Shown here in pieces: positions 1 through 8,812 of a DNA stretch of 64,000 bases (positions within the stretch are counted from its first letter, which is position 1; every line of letters begins with the position of its first letter). The stretch is from contig HG934468.1 of assembly GCA_000723505.1 (NCBI GenBank), positions 1-64,000 of the forward strand, written 5' to 3'. The DNA is from Mucinivorans hirudinis. GTDB taxonomy: Bacteria; Bacteroidota; Bacteroidia; Bacteroidales; Rikenellaceae. Both the position numbers and the translations under genes were made by a program. The notes beneath the pieces are model-generated. The model worked only from the letters and a program-made list of their open reading frames with translations, searched no databases and was not told the DNA's origin.

Positions 1-1382
1 TGGAATACCAAAACGCAAATACACACTATGAAGGTATGTGGCAGCAATGTCTTGTCCAGATTCGCAAGAGTCTGAGCGAGGATGATTTCGTGCGCTGGTT
101 TAAACATATCGAGGCTGTGGCATTTGATGGTGCGGTGCTGAAATTGCAAGTGCCCAATCAGGAGCACTACAAATATATAGAACAAAATTTTATTCCGATA
201 CTGCGTCCTATTGTTCGCAACGTTTTCGGAGTGAAGGCGAGGGTTACCTACTCGATTCCAAAGCCATCAGCCGAGCAGCAAGCGCGCGGCTATGCAACTG
301 AACCTGACCGCCAAACAATTAAAAATCCGTTTGTAATTCCGGGAATAAAAAAGGTACAGTTCGATTCGCAGCTTCAGCCGGAATTGACTTTTCGCAACCA
401 TATTGAGGGAGACTGTAACCGTTTGGCACGCTCGGCAGGTATTTCGATAAGTATTAATCCCGGTACTACTTCGTTTAATCCGCTATTTATATATGGTAAT
501 TCGGGACTCGGAAAAACACACATTGCGCAGGCGGTGGGTAATGCGACCAAGGAGCGTCATCCGGATAGCAAGGTTCTGTATGTGAGTGCCAACCATTTCC
601 AAAGTCAATTTCAGACTGCTGCGTGGCGCGGCGAGTTGAACGACTTTATTCACTTCTATCAGATGATAGATGTGCTAATTATAGATGATATTCAGGAATT
701 CGCGGGTAAGCCCGGTACTCAAAATATATTTTTCAATATCTTTAACCACTTGCGATTGCTGGGCAAGCAGATTATTTTGACGTCTGACCGTCCACCGGTT
801 GAGCTCAAGGACATTGAGGACAGATTGATTACTCGTTTTAAGTGGGGACTTTCCGCCGGACTCACTCCGCCCGACCACCAGACCAAAGTAAGCATCTTGC
901 AGGCGAAATGTTCGAGAATGGGCTTGATACTCGGGGCTGATATTATCGACTTTCTGGCTGAGAACATCAAGGCTAATATACGAGAGTTAGAGGGGGCACT
1001 TACCTCTTTAGAGGCTCATTCTAGCTTGCTTGGCAAGGAGATAAGTTTCGAGTTGGCGCATCGTATTATGCAGGATATCGTAAAGATTTCATCCAAGGAG
1101 GTTAATATTGATTTGATTATGGATTTGGTGTCGGAGCAGATGAAGATTTCGCGTACCCAGTTGCTCTCCAAGGAACGCACGCGAGAGGTTGCTACGGCGC
1201 GCCAGGTGGTTATGTATCTCTGCAAACAACACACCAAGACACCGCTGACGGTAATTGGAGCTGCCATTGGCGGACGAAACCACGCAACGGTTCTCCACGC
1301 CCACAAAAATATTATCAATATGATAGATACCGACCGCTCACTAAGAAAGCATATTGAGGAGATGGAGCGCAAGTTACTCTAA
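1..1382 (+). CDS. dnaA: Chromosomal replication initiator DnaA, start codon at or just before left edge
   Basis: DnaA binds origin DNA as an ATP-dependent filament and opens the replication origin. The AAA+ Walker A motif GNSGLGKTH lies near residue 154 counted from the ATG at 36, and Walker B LIIDDIQ near 214. The C-terminal DNA-binding signature RNHATVLHAHKN lies near 413. The N-terminal DnaB-interaction domain is present (WQQCL..I...L.EDDFVRWF). The frame stays open upstream of 36, and the window begins with TG exactly in frame, so the real start is probably an ATG whose first base is outside the window; that adds MEYQNANTHYEG. Counting from 36 gives 448 aa. No DnaA-box cluster is visible downstream, so the origin is not obviously here. 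Identity is certain; only the start is open. Confidence 0.97.
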   Translation, partial: EYQNANTHYEGMWQQCLVQIRKSLSEDDFVRWFKHIEAVAFDGAVLKLQVPNQEHYKYIEQNFIPILRPIVRNVFGVKARVTYSIPKPSAEQQARGYATEPDRQTIKNPFVIPGIKKVQFDSQLQPELTFRNHIEGDCNRLARSAGISISINPGTTSFNPLFIYGNSGLGKTHIAQAVGNATKERHPDSKVLYVSANHFQSQFQTAAWRGELNDFIHFYQMIDVLIIDDIQEFAGKPGTQNIFFNIFNHLRLLGKQIILTSDRPPVELKDIEDRLITRFKWGLSAGLTPPDHQTKVSILQAKCSRMGLILGADIIDFLAENIKANIRELEGALTSLEAHSSLLGKEISFELAHRIMQDIVKISSKEVNIDLIMDLVSEQMKISRTQLLSKERTREVATARQVVMYLCKQHTKTPLTVIGAAIGGRNHATVLHAHKNIINMIDTDRSLRKHIEEMERKLL

Positions 1383-1460
1383 ACGTTACCGGGTTACTTT
1401 TGTAGAGTTGCCATTCCTTATGAAGGGAAGACCTGTCACGTTAATAACAGAGTTTTATAT

Positions 1461-1538
1461 CGGGGGCTTCTAAAAATTAGCAAATCATATCTTGGGGTTG
1501 TTTACAAGATGTGATTTGCTAATTTTTAGAAGCCCCCG
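1461..1538. repeat. Long near-perfect hairpin 3' of dnaA; copy 1 of the GGGGGCTTCT repeat family
   Basis: Arms 1461-1494 and 1505-1538 pair over 34 bp with one mismatch (compatible with G-U) around a 10-nt loop. The outer part, GGGGGCTTCTAAAAATTAG, recurs at six other places in the window; the inner part is unique to this copy. It lies 79 bp after the dnaA stop and could end or protect the dnaA transcript. The 416-bp gap 1383-1798 otherwise holds only the promoter of the next gene. The open frame across 1492-1710 is half hairpin and is not a gene. Confidence 0.9.
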
Positions 1539-1623
1539 ATGTTACTTTTTGCTTTCTTGCCATCAGTGCAGATACCAAACCCCGCCGGATACAGGACAAA
1601 AAAAATATTTTTACACTTCTGGA

Positions 1624-1655
1624 TTGGGAAGTTTCGCAAAAAAATCCTATATTTG
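1624..1655 (+). promoter_or_regulatory. Bacteroidetes-type promoter upstream of the GH3-family gene
   Basis: The -7 box TATATTTG is at 1648-1655, with a partial -33 box (ATTGG, about 1623-1627) 20-21 bp upstream. A weaker -7-like GATATTTG sits nearer the gene, around 1718-1725. The -7 box matches TAnnTTTG exactly; the -33 box is weak. Confidence 0.5.
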
Positions 1656-1798
1656 TGCGTATGGCATTTCGCTGCCCTTGGCTGTTGCCATTTATCGGGC
1701 TTTTGAATAGGGGGCTTTGATATTTGCTTAGGGTAAAGATTTTAATGTGTTTGTACGTCCGTAATTTTTTCTTTTGTGAAATAAAAAAACCGAAATTT

Positions 1799-3295
1799 AT
1801 GAACTTTTTCTCTTTCCTCATTAAGAAGGTCAGCAGCGGCAGAATCAAGGAGATAGATTTGATGAGAAAAGAACCGCTCTCTATACAACAGAAACAGTTA
1901 CAAAGACTTATAAACAGATCTTCGGAGTGCGACTACCTGAGGAGGTATGCTGTTGCGAGCGAGAACGATTTTCGTAGGGTACTGCCAGTGGTCTGCTACG
2001 AGGATTTTTCGGGTGAGATAGGCAGGATTATGCGAGGCGAGGGTAATGTGGTTGTCAGTGAGCCGGTTCAATGGTTTTCAAAATCTTCGGGCACAACGAA
2101 CGATAAGAGCAAGTACATACCCATCACCCCCTCTTCGCTCCACGGTTGCCACTTCCGCGGGGGGAGGGATGTGATTGGGATTTTCTCGCACAATTATCCC
2201 GCCTCGAAGGCTTTTCACGGAAAGTCTCTGACCCTTGGCGGCAGCCATAGGGTTGTACGCGAAAGGAGCAGTGTTATTGCGGGCGATCTATCGGCGATTC
2301 TTATCCAAAACACTCCGGCGTGGTTTACCATCCGGCGGCTACCTTCGAAAAAAGTTGCGCTTGAGGCTGACTTTCAACGAAAAATAGAGTTGATTTGTCG
2401 TGAGACTGTTTCAAAGAACATTACTAACTTTGCTGGCGTTCCGTCGTGGAATCTGTTGTTGATGGAAAAGGTGCTCGATTATACGGGAAAGAGCAATATC
2501 AGTGAGGTTTGGAAGGATATGAGCCTCTTTGTTCACGGAGGAATCAGTTTTGAGCCCTATCGCGAACAGTACAAAAAACTGTTTCCGGATGAGCAGATGC
2601 GCTATATGGAGACCTATAACGCCTCCGAAGGCTTTTTTGCTATTGCAGATGACCCCTCGGATAGTGCAATGTTGTTGATGTTGGACTACGGAATTTACTA
2701 TGAGTTTATTCCGATGAGTTCGCTCGATGATCACTCGACAATCATACCGTTAGAGGGAGTGAAAACTGGGGTGAACTACGCAATTATTATCACCACGAGC
2801 GGCGGTTTGTGGCGCTATTTGATTGGCGACACGGTGGAGTTCACCTCAGTGAAGCCTTATAAGATACGGATTACGGGGCGAACTAAACAGTATATCAATG
2901 CCTTTGGCGAGGAGTTGATGGTTGATAACGCTGAACGCGCCCTGGCGCGCGCTTGCAAGCAGACGGGGTCGGTGGTGAGCAACTACACAGTTGCTCCGGT
3001 TTTTATGGCCATTGGCGAAAGGGGTTGCCACCAGTGGTTGGTGGAATTTTCGACATTGCCCGATTCTGTCGAGAATTTTGGTGAGGTTATTGATAAAACT
3101 TTACAGGAGCTCAACTCCGATTACGAGGCAAAGCGCAAAGCTAATACTACACTTAGCCAGCCAATTATAACCATCGCTCCGGAAGGAACTTTTTATAAAT
3201 GGATGGAGAGTCGAGGCAAAATAGGCGGGCAAAACAAAGTACCCCGCTTGAGCAACGACCGACAAACGATAGAAAAAATATTATCGACTATGTAG
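1799..3295 (+). CDS. GH3 auxin-responsive promoter family protein (acyl-adenylate enzyme fold)
   Basis: This 498-aa protein resembles the bacterial GH3-like family, relatives of plant GH3 acyl-acid amido synthetases in the ANL adenylating superfamily. Visible signatures are WFSKSSGTTNDKSKYIP near residue 98 (the phosphate-binding SSGTT motif), YNASEGFF, and LWRYLIGDTVEF..VKPYKIRITGRTKQYINAFGEE, the hinge region. The bacterial substrate is unknown. I start at ATG 1799 (MNFFSFL) rather than the ATG at 1724, because the extra 25 residues read like translated leader and the family begins near this methionine. It is convergent with the acyl-CoA dehydrogenase gene, with a shared hairpin between them. 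The family call is firm; function is open. Confidence 0.88.
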   Translation: MNFFSFLIKKVSSGRIKEIDLMRKEPLSIQQKQLQRLINRSSECDYLRRYAVASENDFRRVLPVVCYEDFSGEIGRIMRGEGNVVVSEPVQWFSKSSGTTNDKSKYIPITPSSLHGCHFRGGRDVIGIFSHNYPASKAFHGKSLTLGGSHRVVRERSSVIAGDLSAILIQNTPAWFTIRRLPSKKVALEADFQRKIELICRETVSKNITNFAGVPSWNLLLMEKVLDYTGKSNISEVWKDMSLFVHGGISFEPYREQYKKLFPDEQMRYMETYNASEGFFAIADDPSDSAMLLMLDYGIYYEFIPMSSLDDHSTIIPLEGVKTGVNYAIIITTSGGLWRYLIGDTVEFTSVKPYKIRITGRTKQYINAFGEELMVDNAERALARACKQTGSVVSNYTVAPVFMAIGERGCHQWLVEFSTLPDSVENFGEVIDKTLQELNSDYEAKRKANTTLSQPIITIAPEGTFYKWMESRGKIGGQNKVPRLSNDRQTIEKILSTM

Positions 3296-3341
3296 CCCTC
3301 CGCCTTGTGTGGTGTGGTATTGATGTAGGGCTCAAATAAAA

Positions 3342-3389
3342 AACGGACTTAGTAAATAATTATTTCACTACCTATTTACTAAGTCCGTT
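3342..3389. terminator. Bidirectional hairpin between convergent genes
   Basis: The arms AACGGACTTAGTAAATA (3342-3358) and its exact complement (3373-3389) give a perfect 17-bp stem with a 14-nt loop. It lies between the stops of the GH3 gene (3295) and the acyl-CoA dehydrogenase gene (3396), where a shared terminator is expected. Confidence 0.75.
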
Positions 3390-3395
3390 GATATG

Positions 3396-5105
3396 TTAAT
3401 CAACCTTAAAGAATCCGATTTCGTCTCTATTGAACTCCTTGATATAGGTGTAGTGGTGGGCGCATTTAGCCTCACCATCCTTCACGAAGGCGATTGCCGA
3501 AGTACGGAAGCTGTCACACTGTGCGGCTTGCTGCACAAGTAGGTGTCCCATAACAATATAGCCACCCATCTCCACTAAACGACGAGCGTGGAAATCCAAG
3601 CATTCCGCCGAATCCATCGCCTTGACCAACTCAACCGCATCCTCATACTGAGCACGCATAGCAACAAGTTTGTTGAAAAGCGGCAATAACTCAGTTTTGG
3701 GCTCTATAGCCTGGTACTCATCTATCTGAGCCGAAAGAGTGCCCTTAATCACACCATTGATTGCCGCAACCACCTGCAACTGAGAAGTGCCCTCATAGAT
3801 AGTAGTAATACGTGCATCGCGCGAGATGCGCTCAATCGGATAATCCTTCATAAAGCCCGAGCCGCCGTGAATTTGAAGCGAATCATACGAAACAGAGTTT
3901 GAATACTCCGAAGTAAACAGTTTTAATAGCGGAGTAAAAGCATCTGCTTTACGTTGATATAGTTTCATCTCCTCGCGCTCCTCTTTTTCAAGTTTACGCT
4001 CTTTCTCGATATGGAAATAGTTTTTGTATACGTCCACAAAACGCGTTGTCTCATAGAGCAGTGCGCGCGAAGCCTGCAAACGGGCTTTCATATTGGTCAA
4101 AAGCTCTGCCACAGCAGGGAATTTGATGATAGGTTTGCCAAATTGTTCTCGTTCGTGCGCATATTTCAAACCCTCACGATATGCAGCCTCCATAATACCA
4201 ACCGACTGAGCACCAATACCCAATCGAGCCGAGTTCATCAGTGCCATCACATATTTGATAAGTCCCATCTTTCTGTCGCCCACCAACTTAGCAGGTGCAT
4301 TGGTAAAGACAAGTTCGCAGGTAGGCGAGCCGATAATACCCATCTTGTGTTCAATGCGGCGAACCTTTACACAGTAGTGAGCCTTGTCATAAACAAAGAG
4401 CGACAATCCTCGTGCATCGGTCGTACCCTCTTCCGAGCGCGCCAACACCAGCGAAATATCGCCATCACCATTGGTAATAAAACGTTTAACACCATTCAAG
4501 AGCCACTGTCCCGGATTTTTGGGGTCGGGCGTGGCTCTGAGCATAACAGCCTGTAGGTCAGAACCGGCATCGGGTTCTGTCAAATCCATAGCCGCCGTTG
4601 CCCCTCGGTTAATCATTGGCAGATATTCGTCGTTTATTTGGTCGTTAGCAAATTCGTGCAGAGTCTCGGCACAGTCCTGCAAACCCCAAATATTGCCAAA
4701 ACCGGCATCAGCACGGCAGACCAATTCGCAACTCATCACATAGGGGACAAGCGAAAAGTTTAAGCCGTTATATTTACGTGGCAACGATATTCCGTAGACG
4801 CCCGCTTTGGTCAGTGCCTCGTGGTTGGCAGCAGTACCTGGTGCATAGATAACTCGGTCGTTTTCCACTCTCGGACCCTCAGCATCCACACCTTCAGCAT
4901 TTACAGCCAAGGTGTTGGCACAAACCTCACCGATAATTTCCATAACTTTGTGATACGAATCCATAGCATCCTCGAAATCTACGGGAGCATAGTCGTACGT
5001 TGCCGCATCGCGATAACCCTGCTCTTTGAGAGCAACGATTTTCGTCATCAGCGGGTGATTCAGATGAAACTGAAGGTCTTTATTGTCTAAAAAGAAATTT
5101 GCCAT
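3396..5105 (-). CDS. Acyl-CoA dehydrogenase, long form (569 aa)
   Basis: A flavin-dependent acyl-CoA dehydrogenase, expected to oxidise an acyl-CoA to the enoyl-CoA and pass electrons to EtfAB, encoded directly upstream. Signatures are AAMDLTEPDAGSDLQAV (FAD/substrate contact) near residue 170, GSPTCELVF, and TTIYEGTSQLQV, where the Glu of YEGT is the usual catalytic base. At 569 aa it is longer than the roughly 380-residue core enzymes; the C-terminal extension after IYEGTSQLQ is typical of the long ACAD subgroup found beside etf genes. The chain-length preference cannot be read from sequence. Three bases separate it from etfA, so the two are translationally close and share the promoter at 7121-7152. 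Confidence 0.93.
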   Translation of the reverse strand: MANFFLDNKDLQFHLNHPLMTKIVALKEQGYRDAATYDYAPVDFEDAMDSYHKVMEIIGEVCANTLAVNAEGVDAEGPRVENDRVIYAPGTAANHEALTKAGVYGISLPRKYNGLNFSLVPYVMSCELVCRADAGFGNIWGLQDCAETLHEFANDQINDEYLPMINRGATAAMDLTEPDAGSDLQAVMLRATPDPKNPGQWLLNGVKRFITNGDGDISLVLARSEEGTTDARGLSLFVYDKAHYCVKVRRIEHKMGIIGSPTCELVFTNAPAKLVGDRKMGLIKYVMALMNSARLGIGAQSVGIMEAAYREGLKYAHEREQFGKPIIKFPAVAELLTNMKARLQASRALLYETTRFVDVYKNYFHIEKERKLEKEEREEMKLYQRKADAFTPLLKLFTSEYSNSVSYDSLQIHGGSGFMKDYPIERISRDARITTIYEGTSQLQVVAAINGVIKGTLSAQIDEYQAIEPKTELLPLFNKLVAMRAQYEDAVELVKAMDSAECLDFHARRLVEMGGYIVMGHLLVQQAAQCDSFRTSAIAFVKDGEAKCAHHYTYIKEFNRDEIGFFKVD

Positions 5106-5108
5106 TGT

Positions 5109-6122
5109 TTACTTAGTATTTTCTTTGTAATACTTAATCATTTTCTCAACAACTTCGTTCACATCGCCAACTATTGAATAATCAGCCAATTTATGAATCG
5201 GAGCATCGGCATCGTTGTTGATTGCGATAATCATTGCCGAGCCGTCCATACCGGCTGTGTGTTGAATCTGTCCCGAGATGCCGCAAGCAATATAGAGTTT
5301 TGGACGCACAGTTGTACCTGTTTGCCCCACTTGACGAGCGTGCTCAGCAAAACCCGAATCGACAGCGGCGCGCGATGCACCAACCTCACCACCAAGCACC
5401 TCTGCAAGTTTATGCAGCTGCTCGAAACCCTCCTTGCTACCCATCCCGTAACCACCCGCCACAACAACCGAAGCACCCTTGATGTTGATTTTGCGGTGCT
5501 CAATCTCGCGTGAAATAATCTTCACGGCAAAGTCGCTATCTTTCAAAAACTTTTTGAAGTCAATAATTTTAACCTCAGCTTTTGCGGGCGATGCCACCCT
5601 CTCCATCCTCATCACCCCCTCGCGCACGGTTGCCATCTGTGGACGGCAGTCGGGGTTGATGATTGTGGCAATGATATTACCACCGAAAGCAGGACGGATT
5701 TGATATAGTAAATCTTTGTACTCCTTATCTTTGGTAGTATGGTCTCCGATTTCGAGCGATGTACAGTCGGCGGTAAGACCGCTGTGCAGTGCCGATGATA
5801 CGCGAGGACCTAGGTCGCGCCCAACACTTGACGCTCCAAAGAGCGCAATTTGAGGTTTTTCCTGCTCAAAAACCCCACATACAATAGCCGTGTGTGGAAG
5901 CGTTCGGTAAGGCGCAAGTTCCTTATCATCGGCAATGTGTACAACCTCTGCGCCATATTGCGCCAATGTGGTTTCGATGCCGGCAATGTTGCTGCCGATT
6001 GCAATGGCTTCTACCTTGCAGTTTAATGTCTTAGCCAACGAACGGGCTTTGGTAAGCAGTTCCAATGAGACATCGGCAATCTTACCCTCTTCAATTTCTA
6101 TGTAGACAAAAATATTGTTCAT
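5109..6122 (-). CDS. etfA: Electron transfer flavoprotein alpha subunit
   Basis: EtfA (337 aa) pairs with EtfB to carry electrons between acyl-CoA dehydrogenase and the respiratory or ferredoxin pool in the cytoplasm. The C-terminal FAD domain is clear: VVAGGYGMGS near residue 220, then RQVGQTGTTVRPKLYIACG, GISGQIQHTAGM and IIAINNDADAPI. The N-terminal half (FVYIEIEEGKIADVSLEL) matches the alpha-type ETF domain. It is the middle gene of etfB-etfA-acd. Whether this Etf is bifurcating cannot be settled from what I can see. Confidence 0.97.
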   Translation of the reverse strand: MNNIFVYIEIEEGKIADVSLELLTKARSLAKTLNCKVEAIAIGSNIAGIETTLAQYGAEVVHIADDKELAPYRTLPHTAIVCGVFEQEKPQIALFGASSVGRDLGPRVSSALHSGLTADCTSLEIGDHTTKDKEYKDLLYQIRPAFGGNIIATIINPDCRPQMATVREGVMRMERVASPAKAEVKIIDFKKFLKDSDFAVKIISREIEHRKINIKGASVVVAGGYGMGSKEGFEQLHKLAEVLGGEVGASRAAVDSGFAEHARQVGQTGTTVRPKLYIACGISGQIQHTAGMDGSAMIIAINNDADAPIHKLADYSIVGDVNEVVEKMIKYYKENTK

Positions 6123-6129
6123 TATTTAT

Positions 6130-6210
6130 TGTGATTATGTGATTTGTGATTTGTGATGATTGTGATGTACGATTAAGGAACAAATCACACATCACACATC
6201 AAAATATCAC
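6130..6210. repeat. Inverted array of GTGATT-type microrepeats in the etfB-etfA spacer
   Basis: Left part (6130-6168) repeats TGTGATT/ATGTGATT/TGTGATT/TGTGATG; right part (6182-6210) carries the complement, AAATCACACATCACACATC, around a short unique spacer. The same heptamer forms a larger inverted array at 48654-48800. It touches the etfB stop codon and would fold into an imperfect hairpin in the mRNA. Confidence 0.8.
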
Positions 6211-7088
6211 TAACCAATAGTATGTGAAGAAATTAGCTCCTGCATCAATGCCGAAATATCGGTGTCGGATGCTGTGAGACGTTTGCTCTCTTTGGCGGCG
6301 AAGACGATGTTGTCAATCTTTTTAACTTTAGTGGGCGAGCCGCTAAGTCCAAGTTCTTGTACCTCCACATCAAGGTTTGACACGCCCCATTCAGGTATAT
6401 TAAGGTAGCAGCGCTCCGTGCGAAGATTCATATAGTAGTCTTCGTTAAGATCTTGCAACTCGGTTGTGGTCTTCGCGTGTTTGTATTTCATCACCAAACG
6501 GGCATTGCGCGGGCGGCATTCGGGAGCCGAACCATTCACGGTAACAACCATCGGCATCGAGCAAGTCACAGTCTCAGTCCCGTGCTCCAAGCGGCGTTTG
6601 ATGGTTAGCTCCGTACCCTCTACTTTGAGGATTTGTTCGCAATATGTAACCTGTGGAATGGACATTTTTTCGGCAACCTGAGGGCCTACTTGTGCCGTGT
6701 CGCCATCGATAGCCTGGCGACCTGCCACGATAACATCGGGATTAATTTTGCGAATTGCAGCAGCAAGCGTATAGCTCGTCGCCAAGGTGTCCGCACCGGC
6801 AAATTTACGGTCTGTAACTAGCACCCCGCCGTCAGCTCCGCGAAACATAGATTCACGAATGATGTCGGCGGCACGCGGAGGTCCCATTGTAACTATTTGA
6901 ACAGTAGAGCCCGGTACGGCATCTTTGAGCCACAGAGCCTGCTCCAAAGCGTTCAAATCTTCGGGATTGAAGATTGCCGGGAGTACCGCGCGATTTATCG
7001 TTCCATCCTCTTTCATAGCGTCTTTGCCGACGTTACGCGTATCGGGAACTTGCTTTGCGAGTACCACAATTTTTAGTCCTTGATTCAT
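6210..7088 (-). CDS. etfB: Electron transfer flavoprotein beta subunit
   Basis: EtfB (292 aa) is the AMP/FAD-binding partner of EtfA. Signatures are LKIVVLAKQVPDTRNV at the N-terminus, NPEDLNALEQAL, VIVAGRQAIDGDTAQVGPQVAEKM and the family-typical TVTCSMPMVVTV. I take ATG 7088 (MNQGLKIVV) as the start. A longer in-frame reading reaches 7151, but the promoter's -7 box (7121-7128) falls inside that extension, which would therefore not be transcribed. It is the first gene of etfB-etfA-acd. Confidence 0.96.
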   Translation of the reverse strand: MNQGLKIVVLAKQVPDTRNVGKDAMKEDGTINRAVLPAIFNPEDLNALEQALWLKDAVPGSTVQIVTMGPPRAADIIRESMFRGADGGVLVTDRKFAGADTLATSYTLAAAIRKINPDVIVAGRQAIDGDTAQVGPQVAEKMSIPQVTYCEQILKVEGTELTIKRRLEHGTETVTCSMPMVVTVNGSAPECRPRNARLVMKYKHAKTTTELQDLNEDYYMNLRTERCYLNIPEWGVSNLDVEVQELGLSGSPTKVKKIDNIVFAAKESKRLTASDTDISALMQELISSHTIG

Positions 7089-7120
7089 ACTTATTTCATT
7101 TTTAAGTTTATGCTTAACTA

Positions 7121-7152
7121 CAAATGTATGATTTTTTTTTGAAAGTGCCAAA
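7121..7152 (-). promoter_or_regulatory. Promoter of etfB-etfA-acd
   Basis: On the minus strand, TTTG (complement of 7149-7152), 20 bp, then TACATTTG (complement of 7121-7128): an exact match to the Bacteroidetes TTTG-N19/21-TAnnTTTG promoter. Transcription should start near 7115, leaving a leader of about 25 nt. Confidence 0.85.
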
Positions 7153-7167
7153 AGTACCTTATTTATA

Positions 7168-7195
7168 GGAGGCTTCTAAAAATTAGCGGTTGATT
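7168..7195. repeat. GGGGGCTTCT repeat family, half copy (copy 2)
   Basis: GGAGGCTTCTAAAAATTAG followed by CGGTTGATT equals the inverted right half of the copies at 11451 and 63009. No partner arm lies within 200 bp, so this is a half element. It sits just upstream of the etfB promoter. Confidence 0.8.
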
Positions 7196-7387
7196 ATACT
7201 GATATTTTCAGCGATTAGATTTGGATTTTGATTGACTGGAATACAGCGGACTATATGACTGACAATCAAAATTAAAAGATGTCGATAAAAAACAAAAATC
7301 ACAACGTAATATTACTCTTAATAACCCCAAGATGATGAATCACAAATTGTTCAAAGCCGAGTTAATAATAGATGCTCGATACGAAAA

Positions 7388-7417
7388 GCGGCTCAATCCA
7401 AAATATGGATGAGCCGC
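7388..7417 (-). terminator. Hairpin 3' of the outer-membrane barrel gene
   Basis: GCGGCTCAATCCA and TGGATGAGCCGC pair with one bulged A and a short loop. Read on the minus strand the stem is followed by TTTTCG, fitting a terminator for the gene ending at 7492. Between 7196 and 7387 I see nothing else. Confidence 0.55.
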
Positions 7418-7491
7418 GATATGTTTTTATGTACGCAATGTCACCGAACAATAATATTGAGTCCGGCAAAAATAGCGTAATGTGTTGTTAA

Positions 7492-8046
7492 TTAAAATTT
7501 CCAACCTACAGTCAGAGCGAAAGCCGAATTGTACCCCTTGTCATTTTTTGCAATATTCGATATGCCAATGTTATAGCGCAAATCAGCGACAATATGATTT
7601 CCGAATTGATAAGAGACGCCTACCGGTACTGAGAAATCGAAGTTTTTGTAAACTCCTTTTATATCACTAATTTCACCATCGACCTTCAGTTTAGCCGACA
7701 ACAATAATTTTGGTTGAAAACCTGCCTTGACAGCAAAATTGCCGATGTAGTAGTTAAAAAGAATCGGCATATTGAGGTATTGACTATTGAATACTGCTGT
7801 CTCTTTTTCGTCTTTCACACTTGCACCCTCTCCCGAATAGAGCAAATCTGCAGAGATTCCTATGGATTCGGAGAATCTTACCTCGCCAAAAACGCCGCCT
7901 ACGAACCCAATTTTCGCATCAGCACTACTTCTTGCCCCAGTTATATTTGCAAGATTGATACCTGCTTTTACACCTGCGCCAAACTGTTGTGCGAAAACAT
8001 TTGAAATAGCAAATAATGCTACTAATGAAATAATTAACTTTTTCAT
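7492..8046 (-). CDS. Small outer-membrane beta-barrel protein (porin-like, PorT/OmpW-like size)
   Basis: A 184-aa protein with a signal peptide (MKKLIISLVALFAISNVFA, cleavage before QQFGAGVKAG) and alternating hydrophobic/polar strands ending in Phe (FALTVGWKF), the usual last strand of an outer-membrane barrel. GVKAGINLANITGA is the common opening of Bacteroidetes barrels of the outer membrane beta-barrel/PorT-like family. It stands alone, convergent to etfB across a 400-bp gap. The specific role is unknown. Confidence 0.8.
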   Translation of the reverse strand: MKKLIISLVALFAISNVFAQQFGAGVKAGINLANITGARSSADAKIGFVGGVFGEVRFSESIGISADLLYSGEGASVKDEKETAVFNSQYLNMPILFNYYIGNFAVKAGFQPKLLLSAKLKVDGEISDIKGVYKNFDFSVPVGVSYQFGNHIVADLRYNIGISNIAKNDKGYNSAFALTVGWKF

Positions 8047-8096
8047 ATCTTATCCTTTTTGCCGTCCCAAGCAATTAAATTATTTAAAATTAGACA

Positions 8097-8340
8097 CATA
8101 AAAAACGTGGGACACTTAACCTATGTCAGCTTTTCGATATTTGGGAATACTCCCTAAAAAAATTAATACCAAGACCACCGGTCTTGTGTGATAAAGTAAC
8201 AACATCACCTCAATGGTGAAAAAAATCGATAAAGCAAAAAATAGAGCTGACGTTTTTTAAATCACTCCCTCAATCAAACCGAGGGCATTACAAGTAACAT
8301 CTTCATTTTCTATCCATAGGCACTTCGTTTTAATATTTTT
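8097..8340 (-). other. Long structured leader or small RNA upstream of the barrel gene
   Basis: The 535-bp gap 8047-8581 has no convincing ORF. If the -7 box at 8347-8354 is used, the barrel gene has a leader of about 290 nt. Within it GTCAGCT (8124-8130) and AGCTGAC (8247-8253) can pair, enclosing the hairpins CAAGACC-ACC-GGTCTTG (about 8170-8186) and CACC-TCAAT-GGTG. A CCCTC/GAGGG hairpin lies outside. This could be a regulatory 5' UTR or a separate RNA; no known family was recognised. Confidence 0.35.
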
Positions 8341-8346
8341 ATAGTA

Positions 8347-8377
8347 CAAAGATATAACTTCTAGGATAATTCCCAAC
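8347..8377 (-). promoter_or_regulatory. Promoter for the barrel gene or its leader RNA
   Basis: Minus-strand TATCTTTG (complement of 8347-8354), with GTTG 19 bp upstream (complement of 8374-8377). The -7 box is perfect; the -33 box deviates from TTTG. Confidence 0.5.
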
Positions 8378-8522
8378 GCTTTTTTGCGTTGAACAATCCA
8401 AAATTTCACTTAGGTAATAGCGCAAAACTTTTTGTCTTACAGCAATTTTTAGTAAAAAACTATGCTTTTGGTTGTCGTAAAAATAATTTTGACAAAGTAT
8501 TACAATTTCAAATCTTTTTGAT

Positions 8523-8530
8523 TATATTTG
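8523..8530 (+). promoter_or_regulatory. -7 box upstream of korD
   Basis: TATATTTG lies 51 bp before the ATG of the ferredoxin gene and matches TAnnTTTG. A -33 TTTG at the right distance is missing (the nearest is about 31 bp upstream), so this is a partial call. Confidence 0.4.
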
Positions 8531-8581
8531 TAATCAGAAATAATTGAAGAAGTGTCATAATGTAAATAAAAACACAAAAAA

Positions 8582-8809
8582 ATGGCAAAAATTAAAGGAT
8601 TGATAGAGGTCGAAAAAGAGATATGTAAGGGTTGCGGCGTTTGTGTGTCCATATGCCCTACCAAGGCGATAGACCTCAATGCTAAAGTGAACTCGAAGGG
8701 CTATCACTACTGCTTTATGGTGAACGAAGATGCCTGCATCGGGTGTGCTGCCTGCGGTATGGTTTGCCCCGACAGCGTTATTACGGTATTCAAAGAAAAA
8801 ATTATCTAA
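8582..8809 (+). CDS. korD: 2-oxoacid:ferredoxin oxidoreductase delta subunit (4Fe-4S ferredoxin)
   Basis: A 75-aa ferredoxin with two 4Fe-4S motifs: CKGCGVCVSICPTKA near residue 17 and CIGCAACGMVCPDSV near residue 54. It precedes genes for the alpha, beta and gamma subunits of a 2-oxoacid:acceptor oxidoreductase, so it is most likely the electron-accepting subunit of that complex rather than a free ferredoxin. It is the first gene of korDABC. Substrate choice (2-oxoglutarate or branched 2-oxoacids) is inferred from the four-gene order only. Confidence 0.92.
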   Translation: MAKIKGLIEVEKEICKGCGVCVSICPTKAIDLNAKVNSKGYHYCFMVNEDACIGCAACGMVCPDSVITVFKEKII

Positions 8810-8812
8810 AAA

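Noticed and set aside
1492-1710. ORF of 72 codons after dnaA
   Set aside because: It runs through the loop and right arm of a perfect hairpin and has no protein-like features.
4011-4556. Antisense ORF of 181 codons within the acyl-CoA dehydrogenase gene
   Set aside because: It is a shadow frame of a well-supported gene and resembles no known protein.
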